A stretch of 64,000 bases of DNA from an uncultured Fibrobacter sp. (GTDB taxonomy: Bacteria > Fibrobacterota > Fibrobacteria > Fibrobacterales > Fibrobacteraceae). This document shows positions 14,571-22,535 of this stretch, piece by piece. The notes beneath the pieces were generated by a model, which was not told the origin of the DNA, did no database searches, and was given only the letters and a program-made list of their open reading frames with translations. The stretch lies in the NCBI RefSeq assembly GCF_900316465.1, contig NZ_ONDD01000013.1, positions 1-64,000 on the forward strand, read 5' to 3'. Positions within the stretch are counted from its first letter, which is position 1. Each line of letters begins with the position of its first letter. The translations under genes were made by a program, and so were the position numbers.

Positions 14571-17459
14571 ATGTCCCGGCAGTTCTGGTTGGGACTTCTT
14601 TTGCTTTCTGTACTCGCATGGGGTATGGATACGGATTCCTTGCCGGTTTGGGATCCGGCAATGCTTGTGCGTGGTAATTCGTCTGCTCAAATTGCCGATG
14701 CATCAACTCGCAAAGATTCTTTGGAAACACACGGCTACAAGACCGTTCAAATTACGGTGGGCGATGGCGGAACCCAGGTAGACCAAGAGCTTCGCCTCTC
14801 GATACAGGGGCGGCTTACCGACAGCGTCTATATTGATGCGCTCCTTTCCGATGTGGGGCGCCGTGCGGGCGACCAGACGACAGCGACTTTGCGCGAGGTG
14901 GACCAGATTTATTTCCGCGTAGAATCACCGCATTACTTTTTGCACTTGGGCGATTTGACGTGGGTGGATTCGACCATGGGGTTCACTGGAATATCGCGAG
15001 CCTCGCTTGGTGCCATGGGTGGCGTTCGTGGTGATTTCGGTGGCGGTTATGCGCAGGTACGTGGCGTCATCGGTACCGACGAGGTGCAACATTTTGCGCG
15101 AACGTTTAATGGCGTGAGTGGTCAACAGTTGGGTTATTCGTTGGATGGCTACGGTAGCTTTATTGCCGTGGTGCCGCAGTCCGAAACGGTTTGGCTGAAT
15201 GGAACAAAGCTTACTCGCGGTAAAGATTACTTGGTGAATTATGCGGGTGGCATGCTCGATTTTAAAGGTTCTGTGTTGCCGAGCTTTGATGACGAAATCC
15301 GCGTGGAATACGACGCCTATGAAAACGACAACATATACATGCTCAAGGGCGCTGCGGCAAGCTATAGGCATCCGAACTTGTATTTGGATGTTTCTGGCTT
15401 TAGGCTCGAAAACGATGTGGACCGCTTAAAACGCGGCGTGTGGACCGATGACGATTACGCCATGCTTAAGGCGGACCGCGGTGATGATTTTGTGCGCGAC
15501 GATACGTTGCCTCCCTTGAACAGGCCCGACAGAACGGAGCGTATGAACGCTCGTATTCGTTTGCAACAGAATCGCCAGTTCTATGCAGACTTTGAAATGG
15601 CGATGAACCGCACCGATACAAACATTGTGTCAAAACATGTTGGCGGTAACGAGGGCAAGGCATTCCGTTGGTATGTGACGAGCGATTCCACCCGCGACCT
15701 GGTGCATTTCCCGATTGCAATGTCGGTGTACGGGAACCGAGTGCAGCAAGGCTTTGATATTCTGAAACATCCGGGTTCTGATCTGGATTGGAATCTTTAC
15801 GGCCTCCGCGATAGCTGGGACTTGGCGTATAGCGATTCCGCTTTCTTGAACGATGACTTGTTGCACGATGAATTTACGATGCGTGCGCGGTTTGCAAAAG
15901 AATGGTTCGGGTCTGCGCAGTGGGGCTACCGCCGTAATGCCGACGAAGACTGGAATTCTTCGCGAGTGCAGCTGGGCGTGCAGCATCGCAATCGAAATGC
16001 CTTGGGCGAACTTGCGTTGATTCGCGTGGCAAGCTTGCAAGACCGAGAAATGGAACGCTATCAGGGAACGGCGAATGCCGAATTCTTGCAGGGGATGGTT
16101 CGCCCGTTTGGCGCCGGCGACTTGCGCTTTACGAAAATCAATCTGGATGAAGTTGAAGACGAGGTGGTTTACGGTAAGTCTTCGGGCGGATTAGGAATTT
16201 ATTTTGACCGAGGCGAAATACGTGAAAGCGTAGGCGGGCGAATGGCCAAGCGCCGTGGCGATACCTATGGCGATGAATGGGCCGATTCCTTGTGGGCGGC
16301 CACCTGGGTGCAAGAGGCGAGTTATAACAGTCGCTACTTTACGCTGTCGCACTTGCTGCAATACGAACGCATGCGCACGGATTCTTTGGAAAGCGAAAAC
16401 AGCTGGCTGGCCAATTTGAATTCTCGCTTTGGCGGCGAAGAACTTGGCTGGCAGGGCAATGTATCGTATAAATTGGGCCTTACCGAAGAACAGATTTATA
16501 CTGCGGTCTACAAGGCGGTGGCGCCGGGTACAGGTGATGTGCGCTACGATAGCTTGACGGCGAGCTATATCGAGGGCGTAGATAACGGCGACTTTGTGTA
16601 CGAAGGCATGGGCCGTAATGATTCCGTGGGCGCCGTTCTTTCGTCGGATGCGGCGTTCGATATTGAACTTCGCTTTAATCCGGGACTTGTTTTTGGCGTC
16701 CGCGACGGATTCTTGCGCGATGTGACCTTTGGCGGTTCCTACGAGGGCGAAGGGAGCGATACCACGGGCAAAAGGATCTACTTCCCGCCGGTTACGACTT
16801 CGCAACTGCACCGCATGACATCGGGCCGTATGGCTGTCGAGGGTTTGGTCGATTGGCAACACCCCTCGGGCGTGTCGCTTGCGTATAAGCCGGGCGCCTC
16901 GTTCGATAAAAAGCTTTCTTCAATCTCGTATTACGAAACCTCTTACTCGCATGAATTCGAAGCGGGCTACCGCATTAATTTGGACCACTTTGTGGGCGGC
17001 ACGCTCTTGATTCAAGAAAATGAACTTTCGGCGATGCAGGAATGGAACTGGGATATTTACGACGGAACGCTGCGCTACCGCTTTGACTTTTTGCAGGGAT
17101 TCTTTGTGCAACCGCTCGGGCGTTACCGCAAAGGCGAAGGATCCGACGGCACGGGCTACGAAAGCGGAGACTTTGAAGCCGACCTTTGGGAAGGCGCTTT
17201 GCGCGTCGGTTACAATCGCCAGAAAAAGGTGAATTCCTACGCAAACTTCTCGGTGGTGCAGGTTGAAAGCCATGGCGACATAATCCCGTACCAAGTGATG
17301 GATGGCTATAGCGATGGTCGTACGTATCGTTTTGAATTTTCGCTCTTGGTTGATTTGAATGACTTTTTGTCGATGGGTTGCAGTTACATTTTGCGGTTTG
17401 GCGACGCCGAAGAGAATATCTTCCAGAAGCTTAGCACCGAAGCGAGGGCGTACTTCTGA
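14571..17459 (+). CDS. Large outer-membrane beta-barrel protein
   Basis: 962 residues, starting 5 nt after the previous gene. Signal peptide at 1-18 (FWLGLLLLSVLAWG). Residues about 190-260 carry the sequence ETVWLNGTKLTRGKDYLVNY, then GGMLDF, then DDEIRVEYDAY, a small beta-sandwich motif (surface loop 'G-x-DY-x-x-x-Y') seen in large envelope barrels of this superphylum. Beyond that are long stretches of alternating polar/aromatic strands and a C-terminal Phe (EARAYF), typical of outer-membrane barrels recognised by BAM. No TonB box or plug is evident. The operon context suggests a role in MglA-controlled envelope function. Family not recognised precisely. Confidence 0.65.
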   Translation: MSRQFWLGLLLLSVLAWGMDTDSLPVWDPAMLVRGNSSAQIADASTRKDSLETHGYKTVQITVGDGGTQVDQELRLSIQGRLTDSVYIDALLSDVGRRAGDQTTATLREVDQIYFRVESPHYFLHLGDLTWVDSTMGFTGISRASLGAMGGVRGDFGGGYAQVRGVIGTDEVQHFARTFNGVSGQQLGYSLDGYGSFIAVVPQSETVWLNGTKLTRGKDYLVNYAGGMLDFKGSVLPSFDDEIRVEYDAYENDNIYMLKGAAASYRHPNLYLDVSGFRLENDVDRLKRGVWTDDDYAMLKADRGDDFVRDDTLPPLNRPDRTERMNARIRLQQNRQFYADFEMAMNRTDTNIVSKHVGGNEGKAFRWYVTSDSTRDLVHFPIAMSVYGNRVQQGFDILKHPGSDLDWNLYGLRDSWDLAYSDSAFLNDDLLHDEFTMRARFAKEWFGSAQWGYRRNADEDWNSSRVQLGVQHRNRNALGELALIRVASLQDREMERYQGTANAEFLQGMVRPFGAGDLRFTKINLDEVEDEVVYGKSSGGLGIYFDRGEIRESVGGRMAKRRGDTYGDEWADSLWAATWVQEASYNSRYFTLSHLLQYERMRTDSLESENSWLANLNSRFGGEELGWQGNVSYKLGLTEEQIYTAVYKAVAPGTGDVRYDSLTASYIEGVDNGDFVYEGMGRNDSVGAVLSSDAAFDIELRFNPGLVFGVRDGFLRDVTFGGSYEGEGSDTTGKRIYFPPVTTSQLHRMTSGRMAVEGLVDWQHPSGVSLAYKPGASFDKKLSSISYYETSYSHEFEAGYRINLDHFVGGTLLIQENELSAMQEWNWDIYDGTLRYRFDFLQGFFVQPLGRYRKGEGSDGTGYESGDFEADLWEGALRVGYNRQKKVNSYANFSVVQVESHGDIIPYQVMDGYSDGRTYRFEFSLLVDLNDFLSMGCSYILRFGDAEENIFQKLSTEARAYF

Positions 17460-17484
17460 TGTGTAATGTGCGATGTGTGATTTT
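17457..17484 (+). repeat. Degenerate heptamer tract at a stop codon
   Basis: The tract reads TGATGTG, TAATGTG, CGATGTG, TGATTTT: four 7-nt units of the form NRATGTG, the last one degenerate. The first unit contains the TGA stop of the barrel gene; the tract also supplies the first codons of the next gene. A tract with the same unit, again starting at a stop codon, lies on the reverse strand at 23544-23571. Confidence 0.65.
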
Positions 17485-18841
17485 AATAATGATGCTCTTT
17501 GCAACTTTCGTGATGGCGAAGGGCGAGGGCGCGTGTACTGTTGACAGCATCTCATGGGTTGGAGATCATTCTGAATTTGATGAGTTGCAGATGGATGGCG
17601 CGAAGGGCTTGCCTTGCGATGCCTGGAAACTGCAAGCGGATAAGCTTATCCGCTATTATGAAAATCGAGGATTCCTGTCGGCAAAGCTTTCGGGCGAACT
17701 GGATTCGGCCGGCGTGCTGACTGTTCAATTGGACCGCGGCATTCCTTGGGTGTGGGCAGACCCCGAGAACATGGATTCTTCGGGAAGCGATATCGAAGTG
17801 TTTCGCCGGCAAACGAAAATCGAACCGGGTAAACTTGTGTCACCGCTTGAACTGGAACGCTCTGACATGAAAATGGCGAGCTTGGGCTATTACAACCGTA
17901 CGGCTCCTGTACAGATGTTCCGCGATCCGGTTCGCAACCGCATTATTCCGGTGTACCACATGCAGGCGGCCTCGGTGTCCGAGGCGTATGCGCTCCTGAC
18001 TTATTCCAGCGAAACCGACGAGTGGGAAGGCAACGTGAATGTGGCTCTCTATAACATTCGCGGAACCGCCCGCGACTTGACTTTGGAAGGCTATACTGCA
18101 GACGATGCCCGCAGGCTAGAGGGCTCGTACAAGGAACCGTGGATTTTCGGTACCGAATGGAATGTGATTGCCCGCGGTTATTTTGACGAAGACTCTTCGG
18201 AACGCGATGCCTATGGCGAGCTTGGAATTTCGCGAGATATCGGTTTTGACTTTACCGTGGGCGTGTTCGTTGGCATCGGGAGCAATCGCAAGACATCTTC
18301 GCTTGAACTCTCTTACGTGTCGCTTGATCGATTTGTGCTGCCGCGCTCGGGCACGCGCTTCAACGGCTCGATTGTTTGGAATATGGCTCGTCCCGATTCC
18401 TTGGACAATTACCTGAAGGCCTCGGCCAAATTCTCGCGGTATATTCCTTTGTTCGGCAATTGGATTACGCGCTTTAGCGGGGCCGCCGGCGGAATCTTCC
18501 CGACGGATGCGGACTTGGACCGCTTCGACTATTTTGCGTTGGGCGGCATGGATAGCTTCAAGGGCATGGATGTGCGCTTTATGCGGACTCGCGCTTACGG
18601 GTATTCCGAATTCGCGCTCTTGTGGCAAGATGGTTACGACTTGAGCATTGAAGCTTTCTATCAGCCGGGGCTTTACCGCGCCTTCAGCCGCCCTGACCGT
18701 GGCTGGAAACGTGAGCATGATTACGGCGTCGCCTTTACGCAGTACCGCGGCAACTGGAGCGTGAACCTGTACTACGCCCTCCGCAACGGCGAGAATTACC
18801 TCGACGGCATCATCGGCTTCGGCCTAAAGACCTTGTTCTAA
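17459..18841 (+). CDS. Omp85-superfamily outer-membrane protein
   Basis: 460 residues; the ATG overlaps the previous stop by one base (TGATG), a sign of translational coupling. The signal peptide is about 1-20 (CVILIMMLFATFVMA). Residues about 22-95 fit a single POTRA-like domain (LIRYYENRGFLSAKLSGELD). The rest is a barrel like BamA/TamA: GTARDLTLEGYTADD, an FALGGMDSFKGMDVR segment close to the conserved lid motif, and a C-terminal strand ending IIGFGLKTLF. Omp85 proteins insert or translocate proteins at the outer membrane. With only one POTRA it is not the main BamA; it may serve the barrel encoded just before it. Confidence 0.75.
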   Translation: MCNVRCVILIMMLFATFVMAKGEGACTVDSISWVGDHSEFDELQMDGAKGLPCDAWKLQADKLIRYYENRGFLSAKLSGELDSAGVLTVQLDRGIPWVWADPENMDSSGSDIEVFRRQTKIEPGKLVSPLELERSDMKMASLGYYNRTAPVQMFRDPVRNRIIPVYHMQAASVSEAYALLTYSSETDEWEGNVNVALYNIRGTARDLTLEGYTADDARRLEGSYKEPWIFGTEWNVIARGYFDEDSSERDAYGELGISRDIGFDFTVGVFVGIGSNRKTSSLELSYVSLDRFVLPRSGTRFNGSIVWNMARPDSLDNYLKASAKFSRYIPLFGNWITRFSGAAGGIFPTDADLDRFDYFALGGMDSFKGMDVRFMRTRAYGYSEFALLWQDGYDLSIEAFYQPGLYRAFSRPDRGWKREHDYGVAFTQYRGNWSVNLYYALRNGENYLDGIIGFGLKTLF

Positions 18842-18871
18842 AAAAGGTTGACGATCAAGTTCTTAAAGATT

Positions 18872-18946
18872 GTCTCACTGATTCGATTTTACTAACGTAA
18901 AATCAGATTTGGTACAGGAACGAAGGGACTGTACAATTCGTGTGAC
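18872..18946. repeat. Structured GTCACAC repeat, copy 2 (75 bp)
   Basis: It runs from GTCTCACTGATTCG to ATTCGTGTGAC and contains two hairpins, GATTTTAC-taac-GTAAAATC and GTACAG (11-nt loop) CTGTAC. The left 36 nt and right 38 nt are nearly identical to the ends of the copy at 20630-20779, but the middle 75 nt are absent. The break falls at ATTTG, which is duplicated in the long copy. It occupies the gap between the convergent genes Omp85 and epmB. Confidence 0.75.
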
Positions 18947-18969
18947 ACCAATAGAGTTTATTGCCCGAA

Positions 18970-19944
18970 TTAAACGGGAGTTTTACTCTTCTCGCCGGCG
19001 ATTTCTCGTACAAGTTTCGGCACCAGGTAGCCGGGCAACTTGGTGCGGATTTCTGCAATCAGCTTGCGGGCTTCGTCATCGCTCACTTCAAAGTGGGCAA
19101 CTCCGTTCGCATGGTCTAGCTGGTGCAAGTAGTAGGGGAGTACGCCCTGTTCAAAAAGCTTGCGGCACAAGGCGTTGAGCTTGGCGGCGTCATCGCTGAT
19201 TCCCCGCAGCAACACGCTCTGGTTCAAGAGCGTCCAGCCGCTAAAGCGCAACTGTGCAAAAACGGTCGCCGATTCTTCGTCGAGTTCGTCGGCGTGGTCC
19301 ACATGCGACACCAGCACGCAGCTAAACCTTGCCGGAAGTTCGCGCAACAATTCAAAATGCTGCATCACCAAGTCCGGGCGCATCACGGGGAGGCGCGTAT
19401 GGATTCTGAGTGTGGTGACCGAGGGGTGCATCGCAATCGCTTCAATCAGTTCGCGGAAGGCGCCGGGACCGAGAGTCAGCGGGTCGCCGCCCGAAAGAAT
19501 CACTTCCCAAACGTCGGTGTGGGTGTCGAGCCAGTGGCTCACCTGGCGTGCAACATCGGGTGTGTTCTGGAAAGGGTAGTTCTTGCGAAAACAGAAACGG
19601 CAACGGGCACCGCAGGTGGCGGTCGAGACAATCAAGGCGCGCTGGTCGTATTTCTGGATGACGCAGTCGGATTTTCCGGCCGGTAAATCGCCCACGGGGT
19701 CGTCTACAAATCCATCGACCTTCTTGAGTTCGTCTTTGGTCGGCAAAATTTCGCGCAACAGGGCGGCGGGGTCGCTCGCCTTCTTGATTAGGTCGGCATA
19801 ATGCCTAGAACAAAGGAACGGAAACTTCGGATTCAGGTCAAGATCGGCAAGTGCGGTGGTTTTGGCGATGATTGTCGCCAAATCGGATCCCAAATAGTCC
19901 AAAAAGTCAGGGATTTGCGTGAAAACTTTTGAGGAGTCGTCCAT
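18970..19944 (-). CDS. epmB: EF-P lysine aminomutase (EpmB/KamA family)
   Basis: 324 residues. A radical SAM cluster motif CGARCRFCF (Cys 111, 115, 118) is followed by EVILSGGDPLTLG and LRIHTRLPVMRPD. These match lysine 2,3-aminomutases of the EpmB type, which convert alpha- to beta-lysine for attachment to elongation factor P. Assignment is supported by efp itself, divergently transcribed only 41 nt away. EpmA, the ligase of the pathway, is not in the window. The length fits EpmB rather than the longer catabolic KamA. Confidence 0.88.
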   Translation of the reverse strand: MDDSSKVFTQIPDFLDYLGSDLATIIAKTTALADLDLNPKFPFLCSRHYADLIKKASDPAALLREILPTKDELKKVDGFVDDPVGDLPAGKSDCVIQKYDQRALIVSTATCGARCRFCFRKNYPFQNTPDVARQVSHWLDTHTDVWEVILSGGDPLTLGPGAFRELIEAIAMHPSVTTLRIHTRLPVMRPDLVMQHFELLRELPARFSCVLVSHVDHADELDEESATVFAQLRFSGWTLLNQSVLLRGISDDAAKLNALCRKLFEQGVLPYYLHQLDHANGVAHFEVSDDEARKLIAEIRTKLPGYLVPKLVREIAGEKSKTPV

Positions 19945-19952
19945 TATATTGC
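19945..19952 (+). promoter_or_regulatory. -10 box of efp, abutting the epmB start
   Basis: TATATTGC begins on the base next to the epmB start codon (19942-19944, reverse strand). A TAAATTTA box for epmB lies about 8 nt upstream of its own ATG on the reverse strand, so the two promoters share the same 41 nt and may interfere. An AGAGGA site serves efp. Confidence 0.45.
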
Positions 19953-19985
19953 TAAATTTAGAATCAAAATCAACAAGAGGATAAT

Positions 19986-20570
19986 ATGGGTACTGTAAGC
20001 ACCAACGAATTCCGCAAGAAACTTAAAATCATGGTTGATGGTCAGCCGTACGAAATCATTGAAAACCAGTTCGTGAAGCCGGGTAAGGGTCAGGCCTTTA
20101 ACCGCGTTCGCATCAAGAACTTGGTGACTGGCCGCACCCTCGAACGCACCTGGAAGAGTGGCGATACGGTTGAAGAAGCCGACGTGACCTTCACCGAAAT
20201 GACTTACCTCTACAACGACGGTTCTACCTGGTACTTCCTGAACAACGAAACTCAGGAAACCGAAGAAATCGCTAAGGAAGCCCTCAATGGCTGCGAAGTT
20301 TGGCTCCTCGATGGCGCTACTGTCGAAGTCACTTGGTGGAAGGACCCGAAGACTCAGGCAACGCTTCCGATCGAAGTGATTCCGCCTACCTTCGTTGACC
20401 TCATGATCATCGACGCTCCTCCGGCAGTCCAGGGCAACACCAGCGGTAACGTGATGCGTGAATGCACCGTCGAAACCGGCGCCAAGGTGATGATTCCGCT
20501 CTTCATCGAAAACAATACCAAGATCCGCGTGGATACCCGCGACGGTTCTTACCTCGAAAGAGCTAAGTAA
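19986..20570 (+). CDS. efp: Elongation factor P
   Basis: 194 residues with three OB-like domains. The modification loop reads FVKPGKGQAF with Lys 34, the residue beta-lysylated in E. coli EF-P. Later segments (ERTWKSGDTVEEADV, LPIEVIPPTFVDLMIIDAPPA shown in part as PTFVDLMIIDAPPA, and TRDGSYLERAK) follow the family. EF-P rescues ribosomes stalled at proline runs; the Pro-rich MglA tail encoded nearby is an obvious client. The lysine together with neighbouring epmB indicates the beta-lysine pathway. Terminator at 20595. Confidence 0.95.
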   Translation: MGTVSTNEFRKKLKIMVDGQPYEIIENQFVKPGKGQAFNRVRIKNLVTGRTLERTWKSGDTVEEADVTFTEMTYLYNDGSTWYFLNNETQETEEIAKEALNGCEVWLLDGATVEVTWWKDPKTQATLPIEVIPPTFVDLMIIDAPPAVQGNTSGNVMRECTVETGAKVMIPLFIENNTKIRVDTRDGSYLERAK

Positions 20571-20594
20571 TCGTTTTTAAAAACGACTTTAAAA

Positions 20595-20621
20595 GCCTCG
20601 TCCAAGCGACGGGGCTTTTTT
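20595..20621 (+). terminator. Terminator of efp
   Basis: GCCTCGTC (20595-20602), loop CAAGC, GACGGGGC (20608-20615) and then six T. One G-T wobble in the stem. Confidence 0.85.
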
Positions 20622-20629
20622 GTATGAGT

Positions 20630-20779
20630 GTCACACTGATTCGATTTTACTAACGTAAAATCAGATTTGATTTTTTTTCCCGACAAATGCGTAAGCTGAG
20701 TGTCGCGACAATACTTGTATTGTCATGACCGAAGCGAGCATTTGGTACAGGAACGAAGTGACTGTACAATTCGTGTGAC
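20630..20779. repeat. Structured GTCACAC repeat, copy 3 (150 bp, longest)
   Basis: Ends are GTCACACTGATTCG and AATTCGTGTGAC. Internal palindromes in order: GATTTTAC-taac-GTAAAATC; a long-range pair CAAATGC/GCATTTG enclosing CGACA/TGTCG and the perfect hairpin GACAATAC-tt-GTATTGTC; then GTACAG/CTGTAC with an 11-nt loop. The result is a nested multi-hairpin fold. It follows the efp terminator. No ORF is contained. The inner part missing from copy 2 lies between two ATTTG direct repeats. Confidence 0.75.
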
Positions 20780-20846
20780 GATAAACAGAATTTACTTCGT
20801 GGGATTAACTTTCTTTGTGTGCATTGACAATCTGTCTATAAAATAA

Positions 20847-20876
20847 GGGCGCCGGGGGCGCCTTTTGTGCTTTTTT
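20847..20876 (+). terminator. Terminator-like hairpin before axe6
   Basis: GGCGCC-ggg-GGCGCC (20848-20862) followed by TTTTGTGCTTTTTT. It lies between the repeat at 20630 and the esterase start, with no gene in front of it to terminate. It may end a transcript of the repeat, or be an attenuator if transcription starts further upstream. A TAATTTTA box (20882-20889) after it could be the axe6 promoter. Confidence 0.55.
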
Positions 20877-20918
20877 CAGGATAATTTTAAGATGGATGTT
20901 TGAAAAAGAAGGGTTGTC

Positions 20919-22502
20919 ATGAGATTTTTAAACAAATTCTCTGGTTTCGTGCCTGCAGTATGCGTTGCTGCTGGCTTGATGTCGTTCGGCGCAATGCAGG
21001 CGAATGCCGCTCCGGATCCGAATTTCCACATTTACATTGCGTACGGACAGTCCAATATGGGTGGCACGGCAGATGCGCAAAGTGCCGACAAGGCCGAAAA
21101 TCCGCGTTTCAAGATTTTTGCGACGCAAAAGTGCTCGGGTAAGGGCCGCAACACGCTGGGCGAAGTTTACCCGGCGGTGCCATCGCTCTTTAACTGCGGT
21201 AACACGATTTCTATCGCTGACTGGTTCGGGCGCACGATGGTTGATAGTATGCCCGACGTAACGGTCGGAATTATCCCGGTTGCGGTGGGCGGAGCTAGCA
21301 TCAAGCTCTTTGACCAAGACCAGTATGCCAGTTACCTTTCAAGTGCCGAAAGCTGGTTGCAGAATTATGCGAAGGAATACGCCAGCGATGGCAATGTGAC
21401 GAAGACGATTATCGATATCGCGAAGAAGGCTCAGCAGGTGGGCGTCATCAAAGGGTTCATCTTCCATCAGGGTGAAACCGACGGCGGTTATCCGGATTGG
21501 CCGAAAATCGTGAAGAAAACCCGCGACGATATCCTCAAGGCGCTCGACATGAGTTCCGACACGGTGCCGTTCGTGGCGGGCGAGCTCCTGCGTTCAGGCT
21601 GCTGCTATTCCGACCGCGTGTCGAAACTCCCGAATTCCATGGATAACACTTACTATGCCTCTTCCGAAGGTCTCGGCGGTAATGGCGTGGACCGCTACCA
21701 CTTCAATCACGATGCCTACGTAGAATTCGGCAAGCGTTATGCGGCGCAGATGCTCAAGGCCGTGAACCGCGCTCCGGTGGTACCTGAACCGCAGAAGCCG
21801 TTCAAGGGCAAATCGTTTGAAATTCCCGGCAAGATCGAGGCCGAAGACTTCGACATTCCGGGTGTCGGCTCGGGCAACGACTCCTACAAGGAAAACGATT
21901 CCGAAGACCATGGCGGTACCAATTACCGCGAAGGTACAGGCGTCGACATTTACAAGAAGGCGACGGGCTACATCGTGGGCTACAACCAGGAAGGCGAATG
22001 GCTCGAATACAGCGTGAACGTGAAGGAAGCGGGCGAATATTCCTTCTACGCGTCGGTCGCATCCGCAAACGAGACCTCGGGCTTCCAGATGTCGCTTGAC
22101 GGCAAGAACATCACCGACGTGATCTCTGTCCCGAAAAACGAAGGCGAGGACAACTACGACGACTACAACAAGGTGCGGGCGACGGTGAACCTCCCTGCGG
22201 GCGAACACATATTGCGCTTTACGGTAACCGGTTCCTGGATGGACGTGGATTACTTCCTGTTCGGAGAGGATGAAGTCGTTTGCGTTGATGAATGCATAGC
22301 CTTTGTAAAGCCCGCGCTATCGCACGCGGCCGGAGCCGAAAACTACCGCATCTTCGACATGAACGGCAATTATCTGGGAAAGGTGCGAGCCTCTGGATTG
22401 CAGGAACTCCGTGCCAGCGCGAAAACCCTCGTGAAAACCGGCGGTTCGTATTACGTAAAGTCGAAGAACGGCTCCACAACGTTACGCGTGACGAAAAAAT
22501 AA
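20919..22502 (+). CDS. Acetyl xylan esterase, CE6 with CBM6
   Basis: 527 residues with AAGAAGG upstream of the ATG. Signal peptide 1-30 (ending MQANA). The esterase domain shows the nucleophile in YGQSNMGG (Ser 45), VAVGGASI, IFHQGETDGG (183-190) and DRYHFNHDAY with the expected His. This is the CE6 family, like Fibrobacter Axe6 enzymes, which remove acetyl groups from xylan. Residues about 290-420 form a CBM6 module (KIEAEDFD, GEWLEYSVNV, WMDVDYFLFGED), expected to bind xylan or cellulose. The C-terminal 95 residues (YRIFDMNGNYLG ... TTLRVTKK) are a sorting-like tail. Secreted hemicellulose-degrading enzyme. Confidence 0.9.
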   Translation: MRFLNKFSGFVPAVCVAAGLMSFGAMQANAAPDPNFHIYIAYGQSNMGGTADAQSADKAENPRFKIFATQKCSGKGRNTLGEVYPAVPSLFNCGNTISIADWFGRTMVDSMPDVTVGIIPVAVGGASIKLFDQDQYASYLSSAESWLQNYAKEYASDGNVTKTIIDIAKKAQQVGVIKGFIFHQGETDGGYPDWPKIVKKTRDDILKALDMSSDTVPFVAGELLRSGCCYSDRVSKLPNSMDNTYYASSEGLGGNGVDRYHFNHDAYVEFGKRYAAQMLKAVNRAPVVPEPQKPFKGKSFEIPGKIEAEDFDIPGVGSGNDSYKENDSEDHGGTNYREGTGVDIYKKATGYIVGYNQEGEWLEYSVNVKEAGEYSFYASVASANETSGFQMSLDGKNITDVISVPKNEGEDNYDDYNKVRATVNLPAGEHILRFTVTGSWMDVDYFLFGEDEVVCVDECIAFVKPALSHAAGAENYRIFDMNGNYLGKVRASGLQELRASAKTLVKTGGSYYVKSKNGSTTLRVTKK

Positions 22503-22507
22503 CCTGT

Positions 22508-22535
22508 CTACTACCTACAGCCTACATCCTACTGC
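22508..22535. repeat. Degenerate heptamer tract CTACNNC x4
   Basis: Units CTACTAC, CTACAGC, CTACATC, CTACTGC. The stop codon (22515-22517) and last five or six residues of the reverse-strand gene are encoded by the tract. It fills the 12-nt gap between the convergent axe6 and TIM-barrel genes and continues into the latter. Confidence 0.65.

Noticed and set aside
20824..20842. TTGACA followed by TATAAA as a sigma70 promoter
   Set aside because: The two motifs are only 7 nt apart, too close for a promoter; the later TAATTTTA box fits better.
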